Positions 27,100 through 35,934 of a DNA stretch of 64,000 nt are shown one piece after another; within the stretch, counting starts at the first letter, position 1; each line of letters opens with the position of its first letter. Both the position numbers and the translations under genes were made by a program. This stretch comes from Pseudopedobacter sp038243635 (GTDB lineage: Bacteria > Bacteroidota > Bacteroidia > Sphingobacteriales > Sphingobacteriaceae). Location: positions 1 through 64,000 of the forward strand of contig JBBSQW010000005.1 in assembly GCA_038243635.1 (NCBI GenBank). Reading direction: 5' to 3'. The notes beneath the pieces were generated by a model that saw only the letters and a list, made by a program, of their open reading frames with translations, searched no databases and was not told the DNA's origin.

Positions 27100-30024
27100 A
27101 TGGTGTTTAAGTACTACAAGCATTGCGCTATATTATTTTTGATATTTTCCTATTTCGGCTTGCTAAAAACAGCACAGGGACAAATTGGTATTTCCGAAAT
27201 AAATAATTACAGCAGCAACTTATATAAAGGAGGTACGCAAAACTGGGAAATAGCACAAGATAGAAATGGTGTAATGTACTTTGCTAACAATGAAGGTTTG
27301 CTTTCTTATAACGGTAAATATTGGAAATTATATCCTTTGCCACATAAAACTGTAGTACGTTCTGTAAAAATTGCTGCAGATGGGAAAATATACGTTGGCG
27401 CACAAGATGAAATAGGCTACTTTTTTCCTGATAAACATGGCAGTTTACAGTACCATTCTTTAAAAGATTTTATCCCGGCAAACGAAAGACAGCTTTCAGA
27501 TATTTGGGATATTGTGATTACAGGCAAAGACATGTTCTTTAGAACAACATCCAAAATTTTATATTTTAAAGAGGGTAGCGTTAAAGTTTATAAAGCAAAA
27601 GGAGCTTGGGAGTTTTTAGGCAACGTAAATAACCATGTTTTTGCACAAGATACTTCTCGCGGATTGTTATCATTTAAAAACGGCGAATGGCAACTAATTG
27701 CTAAAAAATCGGAGTTTGGAAGTAATGCCATCACAGCTGTTTTAGATTATGGTAAAGATACCGTTGCAGTAAGTACACTAAAAAACGGAATGTATTTGCT
27801 GGTGGGAGATAAGTTAGAGAAGAAGATAGATGTAGATGCCAGTTCTTTTTACAACAACAGGATATATGGAGCTATAAAATTGGATAAAAATCTATTTGCT
27901 TACGCCACCAATTCTGCAGGGTGTTTTATTGTTGATAAAGCTGGGCGGATTGTTCAACGGTTCGGGTATAAAGAAGGTTTGCAAAAAAACAATATCCGTA
28001 GCGTGTTTTTAGACCGGAACCAAAATATTTGGCTAGGATTGGATGATGGGATAGATTTCATTGTGTTTAACAACGCGGTAAAGTATATTTATCCGGATGT
28101 TTCTAAGCAGACCAGTAGTTATGCAACTCGCGTACTAAACAATCAATTATATATAGGCACATCTAACGGTTTATATCATTCAAAATTAGATGCTAATCTC
28201 AAAGATTTCAGTTACTCTACTCAGCCTTTTTACGAAATTACTAACACGCAGGGTCAGGTTTGGAATTTAAATGTGATTAACCAAAGTTTGATGGTGGCGC
28301 ACTCAGACGGAGCATTTATCGTAAAAGGCGACAATGCTGAGCAACTTTACCCTTATCCGGGTACGTGGATGTTTGAGCCAGTTTCCAATCAATCTCCTGC
28401 TAAAGACATTATCTGTGGAACTTACACTGGCTTTCATCACATCTCCTTTGATGGCAATAAATTTATCGACAAAGGAGATATTAAAGTCTTTAATGAGTCT
28501 ATGAGATTTATTTTGTATGACGATAAAAGCAATACCATTTGGGCATCTCACCCATACCGCGGAATATATAGGTTTAATCTTTCTGCCGATAAAAGTAGTA
28601 TAGATAAAACGTCGTTGTTCGCAGTAAAAGATGGGTTGCCGTCGGCGTTTTACAATTATATAGCTAGAATAGATCAAAAAGTAGTAGTGGCAACAGAGAA
28701 AGGGATCTATGAGTTTGACGAAGCCTTGCAGGCATTTTCTCCCTCAAAAAAGCTGATGCCAATTTTAGGAGAAACGCTTTATCAATATCTAAATCAAGAT
28801 AAGGATGGGAATATTTGGTTTGTAACGAATAAAAAGGTTGGTGTAGTCGATTTTCAAAGAAAAAACAAGGACAAAGATTATACCATAGTTTACTTTCCAG
28901 AACTAAGCTCAAAGGTGGTACCTGGTTTCGAAAACATTTATCCCTATAATAAGGAGAATGTTTTTATTGGTTCTACTACTGGGCTAATTCACATTAATTA
29001 TCTAAAGTATTTAGAAAATATTAAGCCTCTTAATGCTTTGTTAACCGAAGTTAAGACAAATGGCGCAAGAGCAAGTACCGTTTTTGGAGGCTATTTTTTA
29101 AATGGAGAAACAATTGTTGACGAACAAGTTGAGGATAGCCGGTTGAGTCTGCCGTTTGAGCTCAACTCGCTTCATTTCGAATATTCATCTACACTATACG
29201 AACAACTTGATAATATTGAATTTAGCTATCAGCTTAAAGGCTTTGACGAAAATTGGTCGGAATGGAGTGATAAAAGTGAGAAAGATTACACCAATTTGCC
29301 AGCTGGATCTTACAATTTTAAGGTAAAAGCGAGGAACAATTTAGGGAATGAGTCCGCGGCGGTAGTTTATTCATTCATTATTTTGCCTCCTTGGTATCAA
29401 ACTTGGTGGTTTTACCTTTTCTGCTTTTTATTGGTATGTGTACTAATTTATATGTTGATTCAAAGGCAACAAAGAAAGCACCTGAAAGAACAAGAATATC
29501 TTAAAAAAGCGTATCAGCTAGAAATTGAGCATAATGAAAAAGAAATTGTGAAGCTGCGGAATGAGAAACTTGAAAACGAAGTAAACTTTAAGAACAAAGA
29601 ATTGGCTACCTCTACCATGCACTTGATGCAACGTGGTAAATTATTGGCAAAAATAAAGGAAGAACTTATTCCCATAGTAAAAACGGAGAATTTAGAAGAC
29701 AGCCCAGAAGAGTTTAAAAGGATTTTAAGCTTGATTAATGATTCTGAAAGGGCAGATGCAGATTGGGACAATTTTGCAGTTCACTTTGATCACGTACACT
29801 CTAACTTTTTAACCAAGTTAAAAGAAAAAGCGCCCAGTTTAAGCGGTAACGACTTAAAATTATGTGCTTACTTAAAAATGAATTTAAGCTCCAAAGAAAT
29901 TGCTCAGTTAATGAGCGTAAGCAATAAGGCGGTGGAAGTAAGTCGTTATAGGCTTCGGAAAAAACTAGGTGTATCTTCTGATACTAACTTATTTGATTAC
30001 TTGATAGAAATTACAGGAGGTTAG
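27100..30024 (+). CDS. SusR-like membrane regulator: beta-propeller, Y_Y_Y domain, TM segment, LuxR-type HTH
   Basis: One-component transmembrane regulator that senses sugars in the periplasm and controls the neighbouring glucan genes. It has a signal sequence (to about residue 30), then two-component-regulator propeller repeats (about 40-640, for example GVMYFANNEGLLSYNG, NIWLGLDDGID, NIWFVTNKKVG). The Y_Y_Y domain follows (about 700-765, SYQLKGFDENWSEWS), then one membrane helix (WWFYLFCFLLVCVLIYMLI), a coiled coil, and a C-terminal helix-turn-helix (about 900-965, LSSKEIAQLMSVSNKAVEVSRYRLRKKLG). There is no kinase domain. I start at ATG 27100 rather than TTG 27091. Gene orientation and neighbours fit a local PUL regulator. 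Confidence 0.88.
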   Translation: MVFKYYKHCAILFLIFSYFGLLKTAQGQIGISEINNYSSNLYKGGTQNWEIAQDRNGVMYFANNEGLLSYNGKYWKLYPLPHKTVVRSVKIAADGKIYVGAQDEIGYFFPDKHGSLQYHSLKDFIPANERQLSDIWDIVITGKDMFFRTTSKILYFKEGSVKVYKAKGAWEFLGNVNNHVFAQDTSRGLLSFKNGEWQLIAKKSEFGSNAITAVLDYGKDTVAVSTLKNGMYLLVGDKLEKKIDVDASSFYNNRIYGAIKLDKNLFAYATNSAGCFIVDKAGRIVQRFGYKEGLQKNNIRSVFLDRNQNIWLGLDDGIDFIVFNNAVKYIYPDVSKQTSSYATRVLNNQLYIGTSNGLYHSKLDANLKDFSYSTQPFYEITNTQGQVWNLNVINQSLMVAHSDGAFIVKGDNAEQLYPYPGTWMFEPVSNQSPAKDIICGTYTGFHHISFDGNKFIDKGDIKVFNESMRFILYDDKSNTIWASHPYRGIYRFNLSADKSSIDKTSLFAVKDGLPSAFYNYIARIDQKVVVATEKGIYEFDEALQAFSPSKKLMPILGETLYQYLNQDKDGNIWFVTNKKVGVVDFQRKNKDKDYTIVYFPELSSKVVPGFENIYPYNKENVFIGSTTGLIHINYLKYLENIKPLNALLTEVKTNGARASTVFGGYFLNGETIVDEQVEDSRLSLPFELNSLHFEYSSTLYEQLDNIEFSYQLKGFDENWSEWSDKSEKDYTNLPAGSYNFKVKARNNLGNESAAVVYSFIILPPWYQTWWFYLFCFLLVCVLIYMLIQRQQRKHLKEQEYLKKAYQLEIEHNEKEIVKLRNEKLENEVNFKNKELATSTMHLMQRGKLLAKIKEELIPIVKTENLEDSPEEFKRILSLINDSERADADWDNFAVHFDHVHSNFLTKLKEKAPSLSGNDLKLCAYLKMNLSSKEIAQLMSVSNKAVEVSRYRLRKKLGVSSDTNLFDYLIEITGG

Positions 30025-30079
30025 GTTAACAAAAGATAAGTAAAACCAATAATTCATCAATCCAAACGTTTATAAGCGT

Positions 30080-30748
30080 ATGGTTTTATCATTCGTAAAA
30101 GCATTTTTAATCAGTTTATACTCTTGGTTTGCTGTGGCAGAGCAACCAGTTTTTAAAAGCAGAAACCAAACTTTAGAACAATTTTTGGAAGCAAATATGG
30201 CTTATCCATCGTATGCAAAACAAAACTGTATTCAAGGAAGTATAAAAATAGGTTTTCAGCTCAATAAAAATGGTGAGTTAGCTAATTTACAAGTGAAAAA
30301 CGGTATAGGTGTTGATTTAGATGATGAAGCATTAAGGTTGATAAGCCTGACCAATGGTAAATGGACGATTCCAAAAGGTTATCTAGAAAATACAGAAATC
30401 ATTATCCCAGTTAAATTTTCGCTTAAAAACTACAATTGTGAAAGCTACGCCAAGCGTACTATTGAAAAAGCAATTATGGCGTACCAAACTCGTCAAGCTT
30501 TAGAAAATACCGTCACAAACTACTATCAAAATAGAATCGTGGGTAAGGTTAACACCGAAAACGAACAACAAATAACAAGACTTAAAGTCGATTTAGGATT
30601 CGATAAAGAGCTTGTTGCAGAGAAAATGGCTGAAGCAAAAGAAATGTTAAAGCAGGGCAACACAAAAGAAGCTTGTAAAGCTTTGAACTTTATCAAAAAT
30701 ATTGGCTTTAATGATGCTGATGATATGATTGCAGAAAACTGTAAATAA
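30080..30748 (+). CDS. TonB C-terminal-domain-like protein
   Basis: A 222-residue exported protein. After a short hydrophobic start (residues 1-20) comes a TonB-type C-terminal domain (about 30-115: NMAYPSYAKQNCIQGSIKIGFQLNKNGELANLQVKNGIG, then DDEALRLI). This is the fold that touches TonB-dependent receptors, also found in free-standing adaptor proteins. The rest is a helical tail with MLKQGNTKEACKALNFIK, similar to a tetratricopeptide unit. No proline-rich linker is present, so it is probably not a classical TonB. It starts 55 bases after the PUL regulator and may be co-expressed. Confidence 0.65.
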   Translation: MVLSFVKAFLISLYSWFAVAEQPVFKSRNQTLEQFLEANMAYPSYAKQNCIQGSIKIGFQLNKNGELANLQVKNGIGVDLDDEALRLISLTNGKWTIPKGYLENTEIIIPVKFSLKNYNCESYAKRTIEKAIMAYQTRQALENTVTNYYQNRIVGKVNTENEQQITRLKVDLGFDKELVAEKMAEAKEMLKQGNTKEACKALNFIKNIGFNDADDMIAENCK

Positions 30749-30762
30749 ATTAACTTAGCGGA

Positions 30763-31149
30763 ATGAAATGGACACTTCGTTTTTTTGGGTTTTTAGATTT
30801 GCTGTCTTTCTTCTTCATGTTTGATCAAGGCGTGTTGCAGCTAACTTCGCTATTTACTAGTGAATCTTTTACCATTAATGAAGTGTTCTCGAGGTTTCTA
30901 TTTGTCCTAGTTTGGATCAGTTTACCAGTAAGTGCAATATTTTTAGCAATCCCTAAACGAGTGGGAATAATTATTTACTATTGCCAACTTATTCCTCGGT
31001 TTATTTTTATTGTTTTTTCTTTTGGCTTTATTTCCCTGTTAAGCTATATCATCAACCTGCCTAATCTCGAAAGTATTTTAATGCCGATTATTGTTTTTGC
31101 AGAGATGTTAAGGATCTATCGCAGCTATCAACTACAACGCAAGTTTTAA
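30763..31149 (+). CDS. Small membrane protein, unknown
   Basis: I do not recognise this 128-residue protein. It has four hydrophobic segments (around residues 5-25, 42-65, 68-88 and 90-112) and a basic C-terminus (RIYRSYQLQRKF), so it is an inner-membrane protein with little outside the membrane. It follows the TonB-like gene by 14 bases and is likely in the same transcript. No motif points to a function. Confidence 0.6.
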   Translation: MKWTLRFFGFLDLLSFFFMFDQGVLQLTSLFTSESFTINEVFSRFLFVLVWISLPVSAIFLAIPKRVGIIIYYCQLIPRFIFIVFSFGFISLLSYIINLPNLESILMPIIVFAEMLRIYRSYQLQRKF

Positions 31150-31195
31150 ATCAAAACCATTCCCTAAAACAATGATAAGGAAATGGTTTAAAATC

Positions 31196-32091
31196 TTATT
31201 TGGTTAAAGATCTGTAAATAAAGTTGTAGGTTAATCCCGCAGAGCCATAGTAAGCTTTGCCTACGTTTCTACCATCAACTACTGCACCACCCGCGAAGCT
31301 TAAACCAATGTTTTCATCAATGGGTGCGTAAATGGTTCCACCTACTTTGGTGTAGTTTACCTTTGTAGCAGGGAAAAAATTGGTAAATCCTGGTCTTAAA
31401 ATATCAACACCACGGGTAGAGGTTTGGTTGCCAACTTGGCCGGCAATGTAAAACCTTGAAGTAGCTAAACCAATTTTTAACTTGCTTAAAACTGCATTTG
31501 GAACCACGGTCGTTCTTGCGCTATAACCAACTTGTCCGGTTATAAAAAAACCTCTTTCATCTTTAAAATGAGCTAGTAAAAAACCGTTAAAAGTTGTCGC
31601 CTGGTTGCCAATAGCTATAATAGATTGCAGGCTTTGAGCTACGCTATAGTTGCTTAGCGGCGTAGTAACGCCAGCGCCTGCTTGAAAAGCAACTTTTCCT
31701 TTTGTTGCGAACTGATACTTAGCAAAAGCACTAACATCTTGCGCTCCTTCTTGTAAGTTGATGTAGCCTAAACCATCTAAAGCTTCCTTATTTCCAGAGC
31801 CTACCGTTTGTACAAAAGGAACATTTACAATTACATCTAATTTATCTGATACACCGTAAATTCCATAAATGTTAAAGCTATTTACCGATACCTCGTTAAA
31901 AATCGGAATTTTTTCTATGGGTCCGGAAATAAAAAAGCGCCTTCATAATGCTCATGTGTAGTAGAAAAAGTGATGCCTCCTCCTTTTTTACCTTGCATAA
32001 ATCCACTTAAAGGAGTCTGTGTAAATGAATTTAAACTTATGCCTAGAATAACAAAGGCGCTTAAAAGTGCTGATTTAGTAAATATTTGCAT
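31196..32091 (-). pseudogene. Outer-membrane protein gene with a one-base frameshift
   Basis: Reading from ATG 32091: a signal peptide (LLSAFVILGISLNSF), then FMQGKKGGGITFSTTHEHYEGAF, then a premature stop near 31916. From about 31930 to the true end at 31196 a second frame continues without stops as a barrel protein (PIEKIPIFNEVSVNSFNIYG, YGVSDKLDVIVNVPFVQTVG, FAKYQFATKGKVAFQAGAG, ending FIYRSLTK). Adding one base to the A6 run at 31931-31936 (T6 in the coding strand) joins them as HYEGAFFISGPIEKIP, giving 298 residues. It is either a real frameshift, a phase-variable tract or a sequencing error. Function unknown; likely an outer-membrane or periplasmic barrel. Confidence 0.8.
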
Positions 32092-32331
32092 GTTTGATTG
32101 TTGTGGTTTTATATTAAATTTTATAATCTGATTTTTTGTTCCAATCTATGTTTGTAATATTACATTGTTCGTGTAGAAACAAGAAAAAAATTTAAGTAGT
32201 GAGTTTTATTTTTCGTCAAAGTAAAAATATAATACCTGTTTTACACGTATACTCCCAAAATTGATTTTTTGTTATGAATAAGCCAACCTTTAATTAAAAA
32301 TATTAATCTTCAAAAGAATGAAAAAAAATTA

Positions 32332-33315
32332 ATGATAAAAACAGGTTTATTTGTGTTCACAACATTATTAACAACTCTTGTTATTACATCGTGTAATAAA
32401 GACAATAGCAATGTACTCCCTACAATATCTCAAACGGTAGTGAGTTTAGAAAATCTTAGTCAGTTAGAGTTTGCCGCAGTAAAAGGCAATTTAGTAGCAG
32501 CGCTTTCTAATAAAAACACTGCGCCTAGTTCCGATGGAAATTACACCATTTTTGCACCAACAGATGAAGCTTTTGAAAAAATTGGGCTTGTGAATTCTCA
32601 AGATTTAAATGCCTTACAGAACCCATTTCTGATAAATGTGTTGAAGTATCACTTAAGGGATGGAAGCACAGACGATATGCTCACGAATGGAAGCATATTG
32701 ACGTCTTTAGTTGGCCCTTCCATAAAGAAAAAAATTATATTTAGAGGGACCGATAAATACGTCAACGGATCAAAAATAATTGTAACAAATACCAAAGCAG
32801 ATAGTGGAACAATTCATATCATAGATCGTGTTTTACTGGCTTCAGGAACTGATATAGCTAATACTGCTATATTTTTTGCCCAAGGCAAAGGGTTTGTAAA
32901 CCCCGAATTAAGTTTTTTAGCAGAGGCAGTTGTTTATTGCGATTTAGTTGGTGCGTTAGCAGATCCTAATGCAAATTATACGATTTTTGCACCTACAAAT
33001 CAGGCGTTCAAAGATTTAGGTAAACTATTGGGCTTAACAATCAATCAACCTTCAGACATCAGAAATTTAGATAAAGCTACGGTAACCCAAGTTTTGCTAA
33101 CTCACGTAATATCAGGCGGCGGCAGATTTACTTCAGAATTATATGCTGGAAACTTAAGTGCGCTCAACGGTAAAAATGTAGCGTTAGGCGCTAATAGTAA
33201 TGGGTTGCTAAGTGTTAAAGGGCCAGGGAACGCTGTTGCTGCTAATATGGTAATTCCAGATGTGCAAACTACCAACGGTGTTGTACATGTGATTGACCGC
33301 GTACTGTTACCTTAA
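32332..33315 (+). CDS. Fasciclin (FAS1) domain lipoprotein
   Basis: Cell-envelope lipoprotein with two fasciclin domains, a fold used for adhesion. The signal has a lipobox before Cys21 (LVITSC). Domain 1 is about residues 35-170 and domain 2 about 175-327. Each shows the FAS1 landmarks: NYTIFAPTDEAFEKIG and NYTIFAPTNQAFKDLG, then IHIIDRVLL and VHVIDRVLLP at the ends. The length of 327 residues is normal for a two-domain member. A strong hairpin follows the stop. Ligand unknown. Confidence 0.9.
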   Translation: MIKTGLFVFTTLLTTLVITSCNKDNSNVLPTISQTVVSLENLSQLEFAAVKGNLVAALSNKNTAPSSDGNYTIFAPTDEAFEKIGLVNSQDLNALQNPFLINVLKYHLRDGSTDDMLTNGSILTSLVGPSIKKKIIFRGTDKYVNGSKIIVTNTKADSGTIHIIDRVLLASGTDIANTAIFFAQGKGFVNPELSFLAEAVVYCDLVGALADPNANYTIFAPTNQAFKDLGKLLGLTINQPSDIRNLDKATVTQVLLTHVISGGGRFTSELYAGNLSALNGKNVALGANSNGLLSVKGPGNAVAANMVIPDVQTTNGVVHVIDRVLLP

Positions 33316-33334
33316 TAAAAGATTATATACCACT

Positions 33335-33378
33335 AACAAACAAAGCCCATTGTTTTTACACCATGGGCTTTGTTTGTT
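33335..33378. terminator. Bidirectional terminator between the FAS1 gene and yqhD
   Basis: AACAAACAAAGCCCAT and ATGGGCTTTGTTTGTT pair perfectly over 16 bases around a 12-base loop. It lies 19 bases after the FAS1 stop (plus) and 17 bases after the yqhD stop (minus), so it serves both convergent genes. Confidence 0.85.
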
Positions 33379-33394
33379 CTTAAATATTTAAAAC

Positions 33395-34555
33395 TTAATA
33401 ACTCATTTCTACTATTTTCTCAACATCAGTGGGGCTCAGCGTTTTATGCTCACCAATACCGGTCCAACCCCTTTCTGTAAACCGTTTGGCTATTTTTTGT
33501 GCAGTTCCTTCATAGTCTGCTGTGTAATCAGAAAGCTTGGTATCAATACCTAAAGATTTAAAAAATTCTTCGGTTTTGTAAATTGCAGCTTTTGCGATGG
33601 CATCGGTATCACCTTCTGTTACTCCCCAAACTCTTTTACCGTACTGCGCTAATTTTTCACGTTTACTTGCAAAGTTGTAACGATAGTGACTTGGTGCAAC
33701 TATAGCTAAAGTGCGGGCGTGGTCTATACCGAATTGTGCAGTAAGCTCATGTCCCATAGCATGTACCGCCCAGTCTCCGGGTACACCTTTTTGTATTAAA
33801 CCATTTAGCGCCATGGTGCAGCACCACATAAAATTGGATGCTGCGTCATAGTTTGAAGGGTCGTTAGTTACAACAGGCGCAACCTCAATTAAGGTTTGCA
33901 TAATACTTTCTGCCAATCGGTCTTGCAAAGAAGCGCCAGTTGGGTAGGTCATGTATTGCTCTAAAACATGTGTAAAAGCATCGGCAACACCGTTTGCTAA
34001 TTGTCTCTGAGGGATAGATTTTACAACCTCCGGATCAAGAACAGAAAATTGTGGAAACAAACCTGGTCCACCCATCCCTAACTTCTCCTGCGTTTCTCTA
34101 CGGGTAATTACGGAGCTGGAATTCATTTCTGATCCTGTTGCCGGCAAAGTTAATACCGTTCCAAAAGGTAGAGCATTGTAGGTTCTTTGTGCGTTTTTTA
34201 AAATATCCCATGGAGTATCACCCCCGTACAAAGCTGCTGAAGCCAGAAATTTAGTTCCATCAATTACAGAACCACCGCCAACAGCTAGTAAAAAAGTAAT
34301 ATTTTCTGATTTAACAATCTGTAACGCTTCCATCAAAATTTCGTATTCTGGATTTGCCGGGACACCGCCAAACTCTACAACTTCAAATTTTTTCAAAGCG
34401 TTTGTGACCTGTTCGTAAACGCCATTTTTTTTAATACTTCCACCACCATAAAGCATCATTACTTTTGCATTGGCTGGAATCTCTGAAGCTATTTTTTCTA
34501 TTTGTCCTTTACCAAAAAGGATTTTAGTGGGGTTTTTAAATTCGAAGTTTAACAT
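33395..34555 (-). CDS. yqhD: NADPH-dependent iron-containing aldehyde reductase/alcohol dehydrogenase, YqhD type
   Basis: Reduces short aldehydes with NADPH, useful against reactive aldehydes. The 386 residues match E. coli YqhD in length and in FKNPTKILFGKGQIEKI at the start, YGGGSIKKNGVY, AVGGGSVIDGTKF (nucleotide-binding glycine run), LPATGSEMNSSSVI and the metal-binding histidines in HAMGHELTAQFGIDHARTLAIV. It is followed upstream by another oxidoreductase in the same direction (63-base gap), so they may share a stress-response role. Confidence 0.92.
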   Translation of the reverse strand: MLNFEFKNPTKILFGKGQIEKIASEIPANAKVMMLYGGGSIKKNGVYEQVTNALKKFEVVEFGGVPANPEYEILMEALQIVKSENITFLLAVGGGSVIDGTKFLASAALYGGDTPWDILKNAQRTYNALPFGTVLTLPATGSEMNSSSVITRRETQEKLGMGGPGLFPQFSVLDPEVVKSIPQRQLANGVADAFTHVLEQYMTYPTGASLQDRLAESIMQTLIEVAPVVTNDPSNYDAASNFMWCCTMALNGLIQKGVPGDWAVHAMGHELTAQFGIDHARTLAIVAPSHYRYNFASKREKLAQYGKRVWGVTEGDTDAIAKAAIYKTEEFFKSLGIDTKLSDYTADYEGTAQKIAKRFTERGWTGIGEHKTLSPTDVEKIVEMSY

Positions 34556-34618
34556 CTTATATTTTTTATTTTTATGCTAAAATTACAATAGCTACATTAT
34601 TTTGTTGTTTCAAGTCTG

Positions 34619-35614
34619 TTAAACTTTTACAATCATTTTCCCGTTATTTTTCCCATCAAACAACCCTATAAATGCCTCGGGAATATGATCGAAGCCTTCC
34701 GTAATTGTTTCCATATAATGTAGTTTACCTTCTTTAAGCCACTCGCTAAGTTGCTTCATTGCCGCTGGAAATTTTTCCGTGTAGTTGCTAACAATAAAGC
34801 CTTGCATTAATACACTGTTCTTAATCAGCGTAGGTTGTACTCGCGGCCCGGTTGGCACTTCAGTAGCATTGTAAAGTGAAATTGCACCACATACTGGAAC
34901 TCTTCCAAACCTGTTGATATTTGCAAGCACTGCATCAGATATGTCGCCACCAACGTTGTCAAAATAAACATCTACACCGTCTGGCGCCGCGTTTTTCATC
35001 GCAAGCCTCATGTCATCTGTAGTTTTGTAATTGATGGCGGCATCAAAACCAAATTTCGTTTTAAGCATTGCTACTTTCTCATCAGTACCCGCGATACCAA
35101 TTACTTTACAGCCTAAAATTTTGGCGATTTGGCCAACCGAAGAACCAACCGCTCCGGCAGCCCCAGAGACTACAACGGTTTCTCCTTGCTTTGGTTTGCC
35201 TACTTCCGTTAATCCTAGATAAGCGGTTAGCCCGGTCATTCCTAAAATTCCTAAATATGCAGTTAGGTCCACGCCATCATCGCTTACTTTTGTTAATGAT
35301 TTGCCGTTGTTGGTTTGAAACTGTTTCCAGTCTAGCATTCCAGATACAAATTCGCCAACTGCGAAATCAGGATTGTTAGATTGGTTAACTTCAGCAATAA
35401 TACCAGACTGTATAGGTTTATTTAGCTCAAAGGGTGGTATGTATGATTTTGCGTCGGTCATTCGGCCTCTTAAGTAAGGATCCACTGAAACGTAAAGTGT
35501 CTTTAATAATACTTCTCCATCTTTTACTACGGGCATTTCCTCCTCAACAAATTTAAAATCCGATGTTGTTGGCTTACCTTGTGGGCGTTTATTTAACAAT
35601 ATGATCTTGTTCAT
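34619..35614 (-). CDS. NADP-dependent oxidoreductase, MDR superfamily (CurA/leukotriene-B4 dehydrogenase type)
   Basis: Zinc-free medium-chain reductase that reduces activated double bonds with NADPH. The 331 residues show the family start (NKIILLNKRPQGKPT), substrate-side motif VDPYLRGRMTD, the Rossmann motif VVSGAAGAVGSSVGQIAKILGCKVIGIAG, and FDNVGGDISDAVL. Length is normal. It could act on alkenals or curcumin-like compounds. Its real substrate is not visible. Together with the yqhD neighbour a carbonyl-detoxifying role is plausible. Confidence 0.9.
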   Translation of the reverse strand: MNKIILLNKRPQGKPTTSDFKFVEEEMPVVKDGEVLLKTLYVSVDPYLRGRMTDAKSYIPPFELNKPIQSGIIAEVNQSNNPDFAVGEFVSGMLDWKQFQTNNGKSLTKVSDDGVDLTAYLGILGMTGLTAYLGLTEVGKPKQGETVVVSGAAGAVGSSVGQIAKILGCKVIGIAGTDEKVAMLKTKFGFDAAINYKTTDDMRLAMKNAAPDGVDVYFDNVGGDISDAVLANINRFGRVPVCGAISLYNATEVPTGPRVQPTLIKNSVLMQGFIVSNYTEKFPAAMKQLSEWLKEGKLHYMETITEGFDHIPEAFIGLFDGKNNGKMIVKV

Positions 35615-35934
35615 TCCTGATTATCTTGATGAGTTAAATCTAATCGACACATTGAAAATCTTAAGTTATTTGGACAAGATTTTCCTTAGTCTTAAGTTAA
35701 GAAAAGAACAAGTATCACGCCATTAAACGTTATTGTTAAGCGAATGTTTATCCTTAACATTCAATTGACAATTTGCTAATTTATTTAAAAATTGAGAACC
35801 AGAAAATGCTTATAAAGTAGCAGATGAACCTACTTTGGAGATTGAAGAAATTATACGCCGCCGCAAGTAGAAACAATTTGTAAGTCTTTTTTGAACTAAT
35901 GTTGTTGAAACAGGCAAATAATGAAAACTTGCAA
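35615..35934. other. Gene-poor spacer with a possible coding remnant
   Basis: A 320-base AT-rich spacer between convergent-to-tandem minus-strand genes. It contains no long frame. On the plus strand 35803-35872 reads EPENAYKVADEPTLEIEEIIRRRK and stop, preceded at once by a TGA. It looks like the tail of a lost gene, but it is too short to be sure. TTAAG-rich words at 35660-35695 form an imperfect inverted repeat. Confidence 0.3.
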
